Shown here piece after piece: positions 15,028-23,266 of a stretch of DNA of 24,747 nucleotides; within the stretch, counting starts at the first letter, position 1; every line of letters begins with the position of its first letter. A program made the position numbers and the translations under genes. The DNA comes from UBA3210 sp963653535. Its GTDB lineage: Bacteria; Bacillota_I; Bacilli_A; RFN20; CAG-449. Location: contig CAVJWU010000023.1 in assembly GCA_963653535.1 (NCBI GenBank), positions 1-24,747 on the forward strand, in the 5' to 3' direction. The notes under the pieces are model-generated. The model was not told the origin of the DNA. It worked only from the letters and a program-made list of their open reading frames with translations, and searched no databases.

Positions 15028-16527
15028 TTATTCACCTTCTAAAGAATAAATGCTAGTAAATTTTTCTTTTAAATAAGAAATATAATACATTGGATTAAAT
15101 TCTTCTTCAGTTACTGTTTTTATCCATTCATCAACATCCATAATCGAAGCATAAACGAAAACATTAGAAATTAAGAAATCATTAATCTTTTTAATATTTC
15201 CTTCTTTTATCGCTTGTTTAACATCGAATTTTGTATTCATATAGTGATATATTTGAGCCGCGTATGCGCTACCTAAAGCATAAGAAGGGAAATATCCATA
15301 AGTATCGCACCAATGTACATCTTGAAGAATTCCTTCTTTATCACTAGGAACTTCAACGCCTAAATATTCTTTATATAATTCATTCCATCTTTTATTTAGG
15401 GTAGAAAAATCTACATCTCCATTAATAAATTCTTTTTCCATTTCATAACGAATTAAGATATGGAATGGATAAGTTAATTCATCAGCTTCAGTTCTTATTA
15501 AAGAAGGGGTCGCAATATTAATTGCTTCATAAATTTCTTCAACACTTAAATCTTTGAATTCAGGGATTTGATTAATTAAAGTAGGATATATTAAAGAAAT
15601 AAATTCTTTGCTACGACCAATCATATTTTCATAAAAACGTGACATACATTCATGTTCTGCCATTGTCATATGACCAGAGATAAAATGTTCATCATAAATG
15701 TCAGGTTCATTTTGATCAAATAAAGCATGTCCTCCTTCATGAAGAGTTGAAAAGACGTTAGAAAAGAAATCATTTTCATAAAAATGAGTAGTAATTCTTT
15801 CATCACCTTTACCAAAAGAAGAAGTAAAAGGGTGTTCAGAAGTTAAGAATACTAAATAATCTTTTGAATGATTTTCTAATTTCAATAAATATTTTGAGAA
15901 TTCTTTTTGTCTAGAAATGTCAATAGGAGTATGTAAAAAAGAAGAAGGAATAACTTTTTTAGATTCTTTAATCTTCTTAATTAAAGGTAATAATTCTTCC
16001 TTAAGTAAAGAAAAGAATTTATCTAATTTTGCCGTTGAACTACCTTTTTCAAAGTCATTTAAAATAGTATCATAAATAGTTTTTTCTTGTTCATCACGAG
16101 TTAAAATCTTAACTTTTGTCAATTCAACTACTTTTGAAAAATATGGATAAAAAGAATTGTAATCACTCTTTTCTTTGTTTTCGAGCCAAGAAGAAAAAGC
16201 TTTATTAGTCGCTTTTAAGTAATTTAAAGAAAGTTCACTAGTAACATTTTTATTTTTTAGATAATCTTCATAAAGATACTTTACTAATAAAGCATCATAT
16301 TTTTCATAATTATTAATATTTTTATAAGCATTAATAAGAGCTTGTTCATATTGATTATTATGAATTAAATGAAAAATTTTATCATCAATATAACTAATTT
16401 GTTCACTCGCTAAATCATGACCTAAAAGAGGTACATTTACTTGCACATCAAAATTAAGTTTTGATTCAATTTTACTTAATAAATCTACTTCTTTAAGTAC
16501 TTCTTTAATATATTTTAAATTTTCCAT
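15028..16527 (-). CDS. M32 family metallocarboxypeptidase (carboxypeptidase Taq type)
   Basis: A 499-residue zinc carboxypeptidase of the M32 family, normal length and predicted cytosolic with no signal peptide. The zinc site is HEGGH at 263-267 with the third ligand Glu293 in HECMSRF. Members release C-terminal residues from peptides with broad specificity, excluding proline. A good AGGAG precedes the ATG, 12 bases after the uvrC stop. Its place between uvrC and the aromatic genes is not a known functional link; peptide recycling is the most likely role. Confidence 0.95.
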   Translation of the reverse strand: MENLKYIKEVLKEVDLLSKIESKLNFDVQVNVPLLGHDLASEQISYIDDKIFHLIHNNQYEQALINAYKNINNYEKYDALLVKYLYEDYLKNKNVTSELSLNYLKATNKAFSSWLENKEKSDYNSFYPYFSKVVELTKVKILTRDEQEKTIYDTILNDFEKGSSTAKLDKFFSLLKEELLPLIKKIKESKKVIPSSFLHTPIDISRQKEFSKYLLKLENHSKDYLVFLTSEHPFTSSFGKGDERITTHFYENDFFSNVFSTLHEGGHALFDQNEPDIYDEHFISGHMTMAEHECMSRFYENMIGRSKEFISLIYPTLINQIPEFKDLSVEEIYEAINIATPSLIRTEADELTYPFHILIRYEMEKEFINGDVDFSTLNKRWNELYKEYLGVEVPSDKEGILQDVHWCDTYGYFPSYALGSAYAAQIYHYMNTKFDVKQAIKEGNIKKINDFLISNVFVYASIMDVDEWIKTVTEEEFNPMYYISYLKEKFTSIYSLEGE

Positions 16528-16539
16528 AATAGTTGTCTC

Positions 16540-18294
16540 CTAATTTTTATTGACAGTTTTAATTATTTCTTCGGCAAGAGGAAGAGGTACGATTTGAGAT
16601 AATTCTAGCACATCTGCCTTTTTTAAACTATCTAAAGTTGGATATGCTTTTAAGATTAATTCTTTTCTCTTTTTACCAATTCCTTTTATATCATCTAAGA
16701 AAGAATGAGTTAAACCTTTTCCTCTTAATTCTTTATGGAAAGTAATGGCATAACGATGGACTTCATCTTGCATTCTAACTAGCATTAAGAATAAACGAGA
16801 TTTTTTATTAATTTCATATAAATTACCTTGATAAATAAGGCCATTAGTATGGTGTTTATCGTTTTTAGCGAGTCCTGCAAGAGGAATATCTAAATTTAAA
16901 TTATCTAATACTTCTTGAGCGACATTAATTTGGTTTTCGCCGCCATCGACAATAATTAAATCAGGCAATTTCTTTTCTTCATTAATAAGTCGAGAATATC
17001 TTCTTGTAATAACTTCTTCCATCGATTTAAGATCATCTTTTCCACTCGACCATGAAATGTTAAATTTACGATATTCAGATGGAGCCTTTTTTCCATTAAT
17101 AAAACACACCATTGCACCGATAGGATAACTTCCTTGTAGATGTGAGTTATCAAATAATTCTATTCTTAAAGGCGTTTTAATATGAAGTAAAGAACCTAAT
17201 TCTTCAAGTAAAGAAAGAGTATCATCTTCTAGTCTCGCGGTTAAAAAATGTTCATCTAGTCCGTTTTTTGCGTTTTCTAAAGCGATTAATAATAAATCTT
17301 TTTTCATACCTCGTGAAGGGCAGATGACATTTGTATCAAGAAATTCATTTAATAAAGTAGCAATTTCAACTTCCGAAACTATCACTTCTTTTGGTAAATT
17401 ATGTTTTTGATAATACGAAAAAACATTATCAATAATCTCTTCTTTAATATTATCAAATGTTTCTAAAACAAAGATATTTTTTCCGAGTAAATTACCATTC
17501 CGATAAGTCATAATACATAAAGAGAAATATCCTTCCCGAGAAGAAAAGCCAATTACATCTCGGTCAAGATGATCTTGTAGTTGAATATTTTGTTTTTGAC
17601 AAATTTTATCAATAGATTCTAAAGTTATTTTTAAATCATTCGCCACTTCAAATTCTAAATTTTCGCTTGCTTTCATCATCTTTTCTTTTAATTCTTCTTT
17701 AACTATGGTAGTTTCACCATTTAAGAAATGTTGAATTTTCTCTATTAAAGGTTCATAAGTAGAAGATTCTATTTTATTTATACATGGGCCTAAACATTGA
17801 CCTAAATGATAATATAAGCAAGGGGATGAAGGAATTACTTTACACTTTCTTAAAGGAAAGATTTTATTTAATAAATCAATCGTTTTATATGAAGCTTGTG
17901 AAGAAGGATATGGGCCAAAATATTTAAAACGTTTATCATTATCTTTATAAGCGATTTTTAAATATGGATCTCCAGTTTTATTTAAAGCGATATATGGATA
18001 AGATTTACCATCTTTAAGTAAAATATTATATTTAGGATAATATTTTCTAATTAAGTTAATTTCTAATAGTAAAGCTTCTTTTTCTGAAGTCGTTTCAATT
18101 GTATCAAAATCATCGACTTCACGAACCATTCTTAAAACTTTACCTTCTTGAGGACGAGTAAAATATTGCTTAACTCTTTTAATTAAAGACTTAGCTTTTC
18201 CAACATAAATAATTGTTCCGTCCTTATCTTTCATAAGATAAACTCCAGGAACATATGTGAGAAGATCAATTTTAGCCTCTATTTTCTCGTTCAT
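16540..18294 (-). CDS. uvrC: excinuclease ABC subunit C
   Basis: The dual-incision nuclease of nucleotide excision repair, acting with UvrA and UvrB (not in this window). The GIY-YIG nuclease begins at PGVYLMKDKDGTIIYVGKAK (16-35). Four cysteines at 151, 159, 167 and 171 match the Fe-S site of UvrC. A UVR region follows near 200, and the RNase H-like second nuclease carries LFDNSHLQG and LIIVDGGENQ. Two helix-hairpin-helix elements close the protein (GIGKKRKELILKAYP). At 584 residues it is slightly short but complete. It starts 2 bases after the mutS2 stop and has no clear ribosome binding site, which suggests translational coupling. Confidence 0.97.
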   Translation of the reverse strand: MNEKIEAKIDLLTYVPGVYLMKDKDGTIIYVGKAKSLIKRVKQYFTRPQEGKVLRMVREVDDFDTIETTSEKEALLLEINLIRKYYPKYNILLKDGKSYPYIALNKTGDPYLKIAYKDNDKRFKYFGPYPSSQASYKTIDLLNKIFPLRKCKVIPSSPCLYYHLGQCLGPCINKIESSTYEPLIEKIQHFLNGETTIVKEELKEKMMKASENLEFEVANDLKITLESIDKICQKQNIQLQDHLDRDVIGFSSREGYFSLCIMTYRNGNLLGKNIFVLETFDNIKEEIIDNVFSYYQKHNLPKEVIVSEVEIATLLNEFLDTNVICPSRGMKKDLLLIALENAKNGLDEHFLTARLEDDTLSLLEELGSLLHIKTPLRIELFDNSHLQGSYPIGAMVCFINGKKAPSEYRKFNISWSSGKDDLKSMEEVITRRYSRLINEEKKLPDLIIVDGGENQINVAQEVLDNLNLDIPLAGLAKNDKHHTNGLIYQGNLYEINKKSRLFLMLVRMQDEVHRYAITFHKELRGKGLTHSFLDDIKGIGKKRKELILKAYPTLDSLKKADVLELSQIVPLPLAEEIIKTVNKN

Positions 18295-18296
18295 AT

Positions 18297-20600
18297 TTAT
18301 TTTAAGGTAACGACAGTCGCACCTACTCCTCCTTCGCCTAAACCACCTAGACGATATGACTTAATATCTTTTCTTTTATTTAAATATTCATGGACCGCGG
18401 TTCTTAATTTACCCGTTCCTGAACCATGAATTAATCTAACTTCACTATAATGCGCGGTAATCGCGTCATCTAAATATTTATCGATTTCTCTAATGCCTTC
18501 TTCAATATGAAAGCCGACAATATTACATTCTAAAGGAACCTTTTTATCGAGTTTGTATGAAGGAGTATAAACTTTCTTTTTAGGTTCTTGCGCTTTACTT
18601 ACCTTAGTAAGTTCATTAACTTTCGCAGTTATATTCATTCCTCCATTTGTAATAAGCGTAATATTATCGCCTTTAATTCTAATGACTTTACCAATAACGC
18701 CGTAACTTGTCGCACGAACAAAATCACCAATAGAAGGAACAAATGTCGCCTCATTAAAATTATCTTCATCATCTAATAAATCATCTAAATCTTTTTTTGC
18801 TTTAATTACTTGATGAAGTTTTTTATTTTCTTGTGAAGTAAATTCTTCATATGTTTTTTCAATCTTTTCTTTTGCTTCTTTAACAAGTTTTTCTTTTTCC
18901 TCTTCAGCATTATCTTTAACTCGATCAATTTGTCTTTGAAGTTCTTGTTTTTGCGCTTCTAAAGAATTTAATTTCTTATTTAATAAATCTTCTTTTTCTT
19001 TCAGTTCAAATTGAATTTGTTCATTTTCTTCTAATTTCTTTTGAAGCATTTTTAAAGTAATTTCTTTATCAGATTTTCTTTTTTCTTCTAAGTAATTAGA
19101 TGCATCTAATAAAATAGTTTGATTTAAACCTAAGCGATAAGCCATTTCTAGGCCATAAGATTTACCAGCAACACCGAGTCTAAGTCGATAAGTAGGAGTA
19201 ATATTTTCTTCATCAAAAGCCATTGAAGCATTTAAAATATAATCATTTTCTAGAGCAAAAGTTTTTACTCCATCAAAATGGGATGTAATGATGCCAAAGG
19301 CATTCTTTTGATGAATATATTTAATTGAAGCAATTGCAAGAGCTTCTCCATCAAGAGGCGAAGTACCACTTCCAAGTTCATCAAAGATAACTAATGAAGA
19401 ATCATCGATTAGAGAAACAATTTCTTTTAAGTTTTTAATATGTCCTGAAAAAGTTGATAAATTATCGATTAAAGATTGTGAATCACCCATGTCGACATAG
19501 ACATGATCAAAGAAAGATAATTCACCTCTTTTAGTAGTAGGTAAAGCTAAACCAGATTCAGCCATCATCACAAGTAAACCAATAACTTTTAAAGCGACAG
19601 TTTTACCACCAGCATTAGGTCCAGTGATAATCATTATTTTTTCTTTATTTAAAACAAAATCATTCTTAACAACTTTTTCTTTATCAATTAATGGATGTCT
19701 TGCACCAATAAAAGATATCTTCTTTTCAGAAACAATTTGAGGAACTAAATAATTATTATCTAAAGCAAAATTTCCTTTAGCAAGAAGAAAATCTAAATAT
19801 GTAATTACATCTTGGTCAACTTTTATATCATCAATATTGTTATAAGAAGAAGCAGTAAGTTCATCTAAAATACGATCAATTTCTTCTTTTTCTTTTTCTT
19901 TTAAACGTTGTATTTTATTATTAGAAACAATAATTTCTAATGGTTCAATAAAAGCAGTATTTCCAGAAGTAGATTCATCAACAACTACTCCATCAACTTT
20001 ATTTTTATAAGTTTGCTTAATCGACAATGTATAATTTGCGTTTCTTAAAGCTACATGTTCATCATTTAAATAATCTTTATATTTGATCATTAATGAATTC
20101 ATGATTTTACTTTGCGAAGCAATTTCATTTTTAAGTTGTTTTCTTATTTCTCTTAAGCTAGATGAAGCATTATCGGAGATTGTTAAATCTTTATTTATAA
20201 CTTTTTCAATGCGATATTTTAAATTTTCTAAATCATTTAAAGAAGAAATTAAGGTATTAAGATAAGGATAATTTATATCCTTAACAGTTTCATCAATTAG
20301 TTCTTTGGCATTTTCTAAATATTGGTGAACTTGGTAAAAGAATTCAATATTTCCCCTGCCACCTTTTTTAATTAATGAAATATAAGTAGATATATCTTTA
20401 TGTGGATAAATTTTTAAATTACGATATTTTTGAGTATAAGAAATAATTTCTTCTAAATGTGATAATTCATCATTTAATAAAGAAACATCGGTAAACATTT
20501 TTAAATTTCTAATTGAACTTAAACCAATTTCTGTCTTCGCATAAGGTTCAATCATTTTGATAATTTCATTAAATTCAAAAGTTTCGTATATATCTTTCAT
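18297..20600 (-). CDS. mutS2: MutS2 ATPase/endonuclease (Smr domain)
   Basis: A 767-residue MutS2 protein. Walker A GPNAGGKT is at 327-334, Walker B is in LVIFDELGSGTSPLDGEA, and a long coiled coil follows (about 515-625). The C-terminal Smr domain holds IHGSGTGKLR. MutS2 lacks the mismatch-recognition domain and acts in anti-recombination or, as shown in some Bacillota, in rescue of collided ribosomes. The first Smr motif is degenerate here (ECNIVGFHIEEG), whereas many homologues have an LDLRG-like element. The open frame reaches TTG at 20612, but GGAG (20607-20610) is 6 bases before the ATG at 20600 and the TTG lies within that site, so the ATG is chosen. First gene of the six-gene unit. 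Confidence 0.95.
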   Translation of the reverse strand: MKDIYETFEFNEIIKMIEPYAKTEIGLSSIRNLKMFTDVSLLNDELSHLEEIISYTQKYRNLKIYPHKDISTYISLIKKGGRGNIEFFYQVHQYLENAKELIDETVKDINYPYLNTLISSLNDLENLKYRIEKVINKDLTISDNASSSLREIRKQLKNEIASQSKIMNSLMIKYKDYLNDEHVALRNANYTLSIKQTYKNKVDGVVVDESTSGNTAFIEPLEIIVSNNKIQRLKEKEKEEIDRILDELTASSYNNIDDIKVDQDVITYLDFLLAKGNFALDNNYLVPQIVSEKKISFIGARHPLIDKEKVVKNDFVLNKEKIMIITGPNAGGKTVALKVIGLLVMMAESGLALPTTKRGELSFFDHVYVDMGDSQSLIDNLSTFSGHIKNLKEIVSLIDDSSLVIFDELGSGTSPLDGEALAIASIKYIHQKNAFGIITSHFDGVKTFALENDYILNASMAFDEENITPTYRLRLGVAGKSYGLEMAYRLGLNQTILLDASNYLEEKRKSDKEITLKMLQKKLEENEQIQFELKEKEDLLNKKLNSLEAQKQELQRQIDRVKDNAEEEKEKLVKEAKEKIEKTYEEFTSQENKKLHQVIKAKKDLDDLLDDEDNFNEATFVPSIGDFVRATSYGVIGKVIRIKGDNITLITNGGMNITAKVNELTKVSKAQEPKKKVYTPSYKLDKKVPLECNIVGFHIEEGIREIDKYLDDAITAHYSEVRLIHGSGTGKLRTAVHEYLNKRKDIKSYRLGGLGEGGVGATVVTLK

Positions 20601-20621
20601 AAAGTTCTCCAAAGCATAAAG

Positions 20622-20650
20622 ATTATATCAATTTATTGATATAAGATAAA
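20622..20650 (-). promoter_or_regulatory. extended -10 promoter of the mutS2 operon with palindrome
   Basis: On the minus strand TGATATAAT (TG-N-TATAAT, 20622-20630) forms an extended -10 about 22 bases before the ATG. A weak -35 (TTTATC, 20645-20650) is at 17 bases. A perfect inverted repeat TATATCAA-TTTA-TTGATATA spans 20624-20643 and covers part of the -10. Confidence 0.55.
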
Positions 20651-20701
20651 TATTTTCATAAATTTATGTTCTTTTTATTATTATATTTCTATATTGAACA
20701 T

Positions 20702-20744
20702 AAAAAAACTCCTCACTATCGTTCTTAAACGATAATAAAGAGTT
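20702..20744 (-). terminator. strong intrinsic terminator of the EamA transporter gene
   Basis: On the minus strand a 17-bp stem with four G-T wobbles (20707-20723 with 20728-20744, loop TAAG) is followed by a run of seven T. Confidence 0.92.
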
Positions 20745-20753
20745 ACATAATAA

Positions 20754-21695
20754 TTATTCAATTATTTCTTTTTCTTCCGAAATATTTATTTTATTAGAAT
20801 TAACTTTTTCTTTCTTTTTAAATGTCATTTCAGCAAGAACAACGCCGAGAAAAATAACAACGCATCCAATATATTCTTTTATTGATAAATATTGATTTAA
20901 GAATAAAGCACCAAATAACGCAGAAAAAACAGATTCAAACGACATAACTAAACTCGCAAGAGTTTCATTAAGATGTCTTTGGCCAACAATTTGTAAGGTA
21001 TAAGCGATACAAGTAGAAAAGATTGCAACATATAAAATAGGCCATATAGCTTGACCAATCGAACTCATAGTTGGTTTATCAAAGATTAAAGTTAAAATGA
21101 GCGAAAGTACAAAGGAAACTAAAGATTGGCCACATGATAAAGTGATTGGGTCCATGTTACGCGCGAAATATCCCGTTGAAATGATTTGAAAAGCAAACAT
21201 AAAGGCACTTCCAATTAAAAGAATATCACCAGTTTCTAATGTAAAATTACCTTTAACTGATAATAAATATAAACCAATAACAGAAATAACAATTCCTAAA
21301 TAAACGTTCCATGAGTAACGTTTATGCACGAAGATAAATAATATAACTGGAATGATGACTAAATACATTGATGTGATAAATCCAGATTTACCTGCACCAA
21401 CTAAACCAACCCCAAATTGTTGTAAAATTGAAGCTCCGATTAAGAAAAAGCCACATATCGAGGAAGATATAATAATCTCTTTTAACGAATTATTTTTATT
21501 TTCTTTTTTTAATTTATTTTGTTTATAAATCGCGAATGGAAGCATGCATACAAAAGCAATAAAAAATCTTAAGCAATTAAAAGTATAACTACCAACATAA
21601 TTAGAAGCTATATCTTGGAACACAAAAGCGCTACCCCAAATAAGAGTAGTAATTAGTAATAAAATAAATGAGTTTACTTCTTTCTTTGTTTTCAT
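20754..21695 (-). CDS. EamA/DMT superfamily transporter
   Basis: A 313-residue inner-membrane protein with ten predicted segments in two EamA repeats (about 10-145 and 155-295). It shows family landmarks LIWGSAFVF in the first segment and CGQSLVSF / SVFSALFGALFLNQ in the second repeat. Members export or import metabolites and amino acids; substrate is not predictable. The C-terminal tail is polar and rich in Lys/Glu. The open frame reaches a GTG at 21704, but CGGTGA there looks like the ribosome binding site for the ATG at 21695, six bases on. It lies between terminators, so it is a single-gene unit. Confidence 0.92.
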   Translation of the reverse strand: MKTKKEVNSFILLLITTLIWGSAFVFQDIASNYVGSYTFNCLRFFIAFVCMLPFAIYKQNKLKKENKNNSLKEIIISSSICGFFLIGASILQQFGVGLVGAGKSGFITSMYLVIIPVILFIFVHKRYSWNVYLGIVISVIGLYLLSVKGNFTLETGDILLIGSAFMFAFQIISTGYFARNMDPITLSCGQSLVSFVLSLILTLIFDKPTMSSIGQAIWPILYVAIFSTCIAYTLQIVGQRHLNETLASLVMSFESVFSALFGALFLNQYLSIKEYIGCVVIFLGVVLAEMTFKKKEKVNSNKINISEEKEIIE

Positions 21696-21735
21696 AAATT
21701 TCACCGACAGGTTATATTCTAATATAAAAGCATAG

Positions 21736-21771
21736 AAAAAAAACTAATTTTCTTTCGAAAACTAGTTTTTT
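21736..21771 (-). terminator. intrinsic terminator of pfkA
   Basis: On the minus strand AAAAAACTAGTTTTC pairs with GAAAATTAGTTTTTT (one G-T wobble) around a GAAA tetraloop, ending in eight T. Confidence 0.88.
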
Positions 21772-21787
21772 CTAATCTCAATCTAAT

Positions 21788-23011
21788 TTATTTTTTTAAG
21801 ATTAAGTGTCTTGGTAAACCATCAACCCATAAAGGAGTAATTTCTGATTGAATAAGTGGATGGATGTATTTAATTAAATCTTCTGTAACATAAGTACCAT
21901 CTTCAGTAATCCATTCAAGTGGTACTTTCTTTTCAACGTTCGCGATACTTTTTACATCTGCTTGTTCAGTAATACAAATATAAGGGTTATCAGAAAGACG
22001 TTTTAAAATAGTAACTTCACCCGTTTTTCCTTCAAAAGCATTTCTAACTGCAGCAGAAGCAGTGTTAAAAGCTTCCGTAACATCAATTCTAGAAGTAATA
22101 TGAGCTGCACATCTTTGTAAAGATGAAAGTTCAATCGCTCTAGTTTTAACTTTGAATGTATTCATAACTAAATCAGCAAGATATTTTGCCGTACCAGATA
22201 AAAGTTTATGACCGAAAGCATCAACATAATCATTATGTGATCCTAGTTCACATACATATCTTCCATCAGCAAGTTTTACACCTTCGCTAACAGCGATAAC
22301 TAAAGATCTATTACCGACTAATAAACTTTTAACTTTCGCTAAAAATTTATCTTGGTCGAAGGTATATTCTGGTAGAAGAATCATGTCGACACCTTCACAA
22401 TCTTCACCTTTCGCTAATGCAGTTGCTGCCGTTAACCAACCAGCGTTACGTCCCATAACTTCAATAACTGAAACTACTGGATAATCATAAACTAAACCAT
22501 CACGAATAATTTCTTTTGTTGTAGCTGCGATATATTTAGCTGCGCTACCATAACCTGGAGTATGGTCTGTTAAAGCTAAGTCATTATCAATAGTTTTTGG
22601 GCAACCCATGAATTTAATATCAGAATGAATTCTTGATGCGTATTCACTTAATTTTTTAACTGTATCCATTGAGTCATTTCCTCCGATATAGAAGAAAGCA
22701 TCAATTTCATTCTTTTTTAATATTTCAAATATTTTATCGTAAGTTTCTTCATTACCTTCAATATCTGGTAATTTATAACGACATGTACCTAAGAAAGAAG
22801 AAGGAGTTCTCTTTAATAAATCCATATCTAAATCATTTTTAATTTGTGTTGATAAATCAACGATATCTTCATCTAATAAACCTTTGATACCATGAACCAT
22901 ACCAAAAATTTTCTTAGCTCCTAAATCTCTAGAAGTTTTAAATACACCAAGTAATGATGCATTAATAACTGCAGTAGGTCCACCTGATTGGCCAACAATT
23001 ACGTTTCTCAT
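21788..23011 (-). CDS. pfkA: 6-phosphofructokinase, PPi-dependent type
   Basis: Phosphorylates fructose-6-phosphate to fructose-1,6-bisphosphate in glycolysis. At 407 residues it is longer than ATP-PFK (about 320). The phosphoryl-donor loop reads GGNDS (110-114), with Asp113 where ATP-dependent enzymes have Gly, and PKTIDND (138-144) with Lys139. The Asp plus Lys combination is the established signature of PPi use. Catalytic TIDND and the N-terminal GGPTAVIN (10-17) are intact. PPi-enzymes are often reversible. AAGGAG is about 10 bases before the ATG. Donor specificity rests on the two residues only. Confidence 0.93.
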   Translation of the reverse strand: MRNVIVGQSGGPTAVINASLLGVFKTSRDLGAKKIFGMVHGIKGLLDEDIVDLSTQIKNDLDMDLLKRTPSSFLGTCRYKLPDIEGNEETYDKIFEILKKNEIDAFFYIGGNDSMDTVKKLSEYASRIHSDIKFMGCPKTIDNDLALTDHTPGYGSAAKYIAATTKEIIRDGLVYDYPVVSVIEVMGRNAGWLTAATALAKGEDCEGVDMILLPEYTFDQDKFLAKVKSLLVGNRSLVIAVSEGVKLADGRYVCELGSHNDYVDAFGHKLLSGTAKYLADLVMNTFKVKTRAIELSSLQRCAAHITSRIDVTEAFNTASAAVRNAFEGKTGEVTILKRLSDNPYICITEQADVKSIANVEKKVPLEWITEDGTYVTEDLIKYIHPLIQSEITPLWVDGLPRHLILKK

Positions 23012-23037
23012 ATAATATTTGCTCCTTATATAGATTT

Positions 23038-23046
23038 ATTATATCA
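23038..23046 (-). promoter_or_regulatory. extended -10 promoter of pfkA
   Basis: TGATATAAT on the minus strand (TG-N-TATAAT), identical to the mutS2 extended -10, lies about 27 bases before the ATG. No matching -35 is seen. Confidence 0.55.
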
Positions 23047-23218
23047 AATAATTTAAGCGATAGTAGATTTATTTAAATAATTGTGATTCGTGCACAACAA
23101 ATTTTAGTTAAAAACGAAACTTAAATACTAATAACCATTTTAATTGATAATTAAATAACTCACTATAACTTCAATAATGAATGATCGAATTAAAAAATCC
23201 AAATCTAGTTAAAAATAA
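23047..23218. other. intergenic spacer between pfkA promoter and pckA terminator
   Basis: AT-rich, with no open frame that looks real, no tRNA and no clear structured leader. A plus-strand frame starting at 23181 runs into antisense pckA and has no ribosome binding site. Confidence 0.6.
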
Positions 23219-23249
23219 AACCCTAAAATTAAATAATAATTCTAGGGTT
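23212..23249 (-). terminator. intrinsic terminator of pckA
   Basis: On the minus strand AACCCTAGAATT pairs with AATTTTAGGGTT (12 bp, one G-T) around a 7-base loop, then runs into a T-rich tail. Confidence 0.9.
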
Positions 23250-23266
23250 AAATTATTTAAATTAAT

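Noticed and set aside
16956..17153. Minus-strand open frame within uvrC
   Set aside because: Frame shadow of uvrC.
18588..20265. Two plus-strand open frames antisense to mutS2
   Set aside because: Shadows of a complete mutS2; composition is that of reverse-complement coding DNA.
23047..23218. Possible riboswitch or small RNA in the pfkA-pckA gap
   Set aside because: Only short AT-rich imperfect repeats; no conserved core of a known riboswitch class is recognisable.
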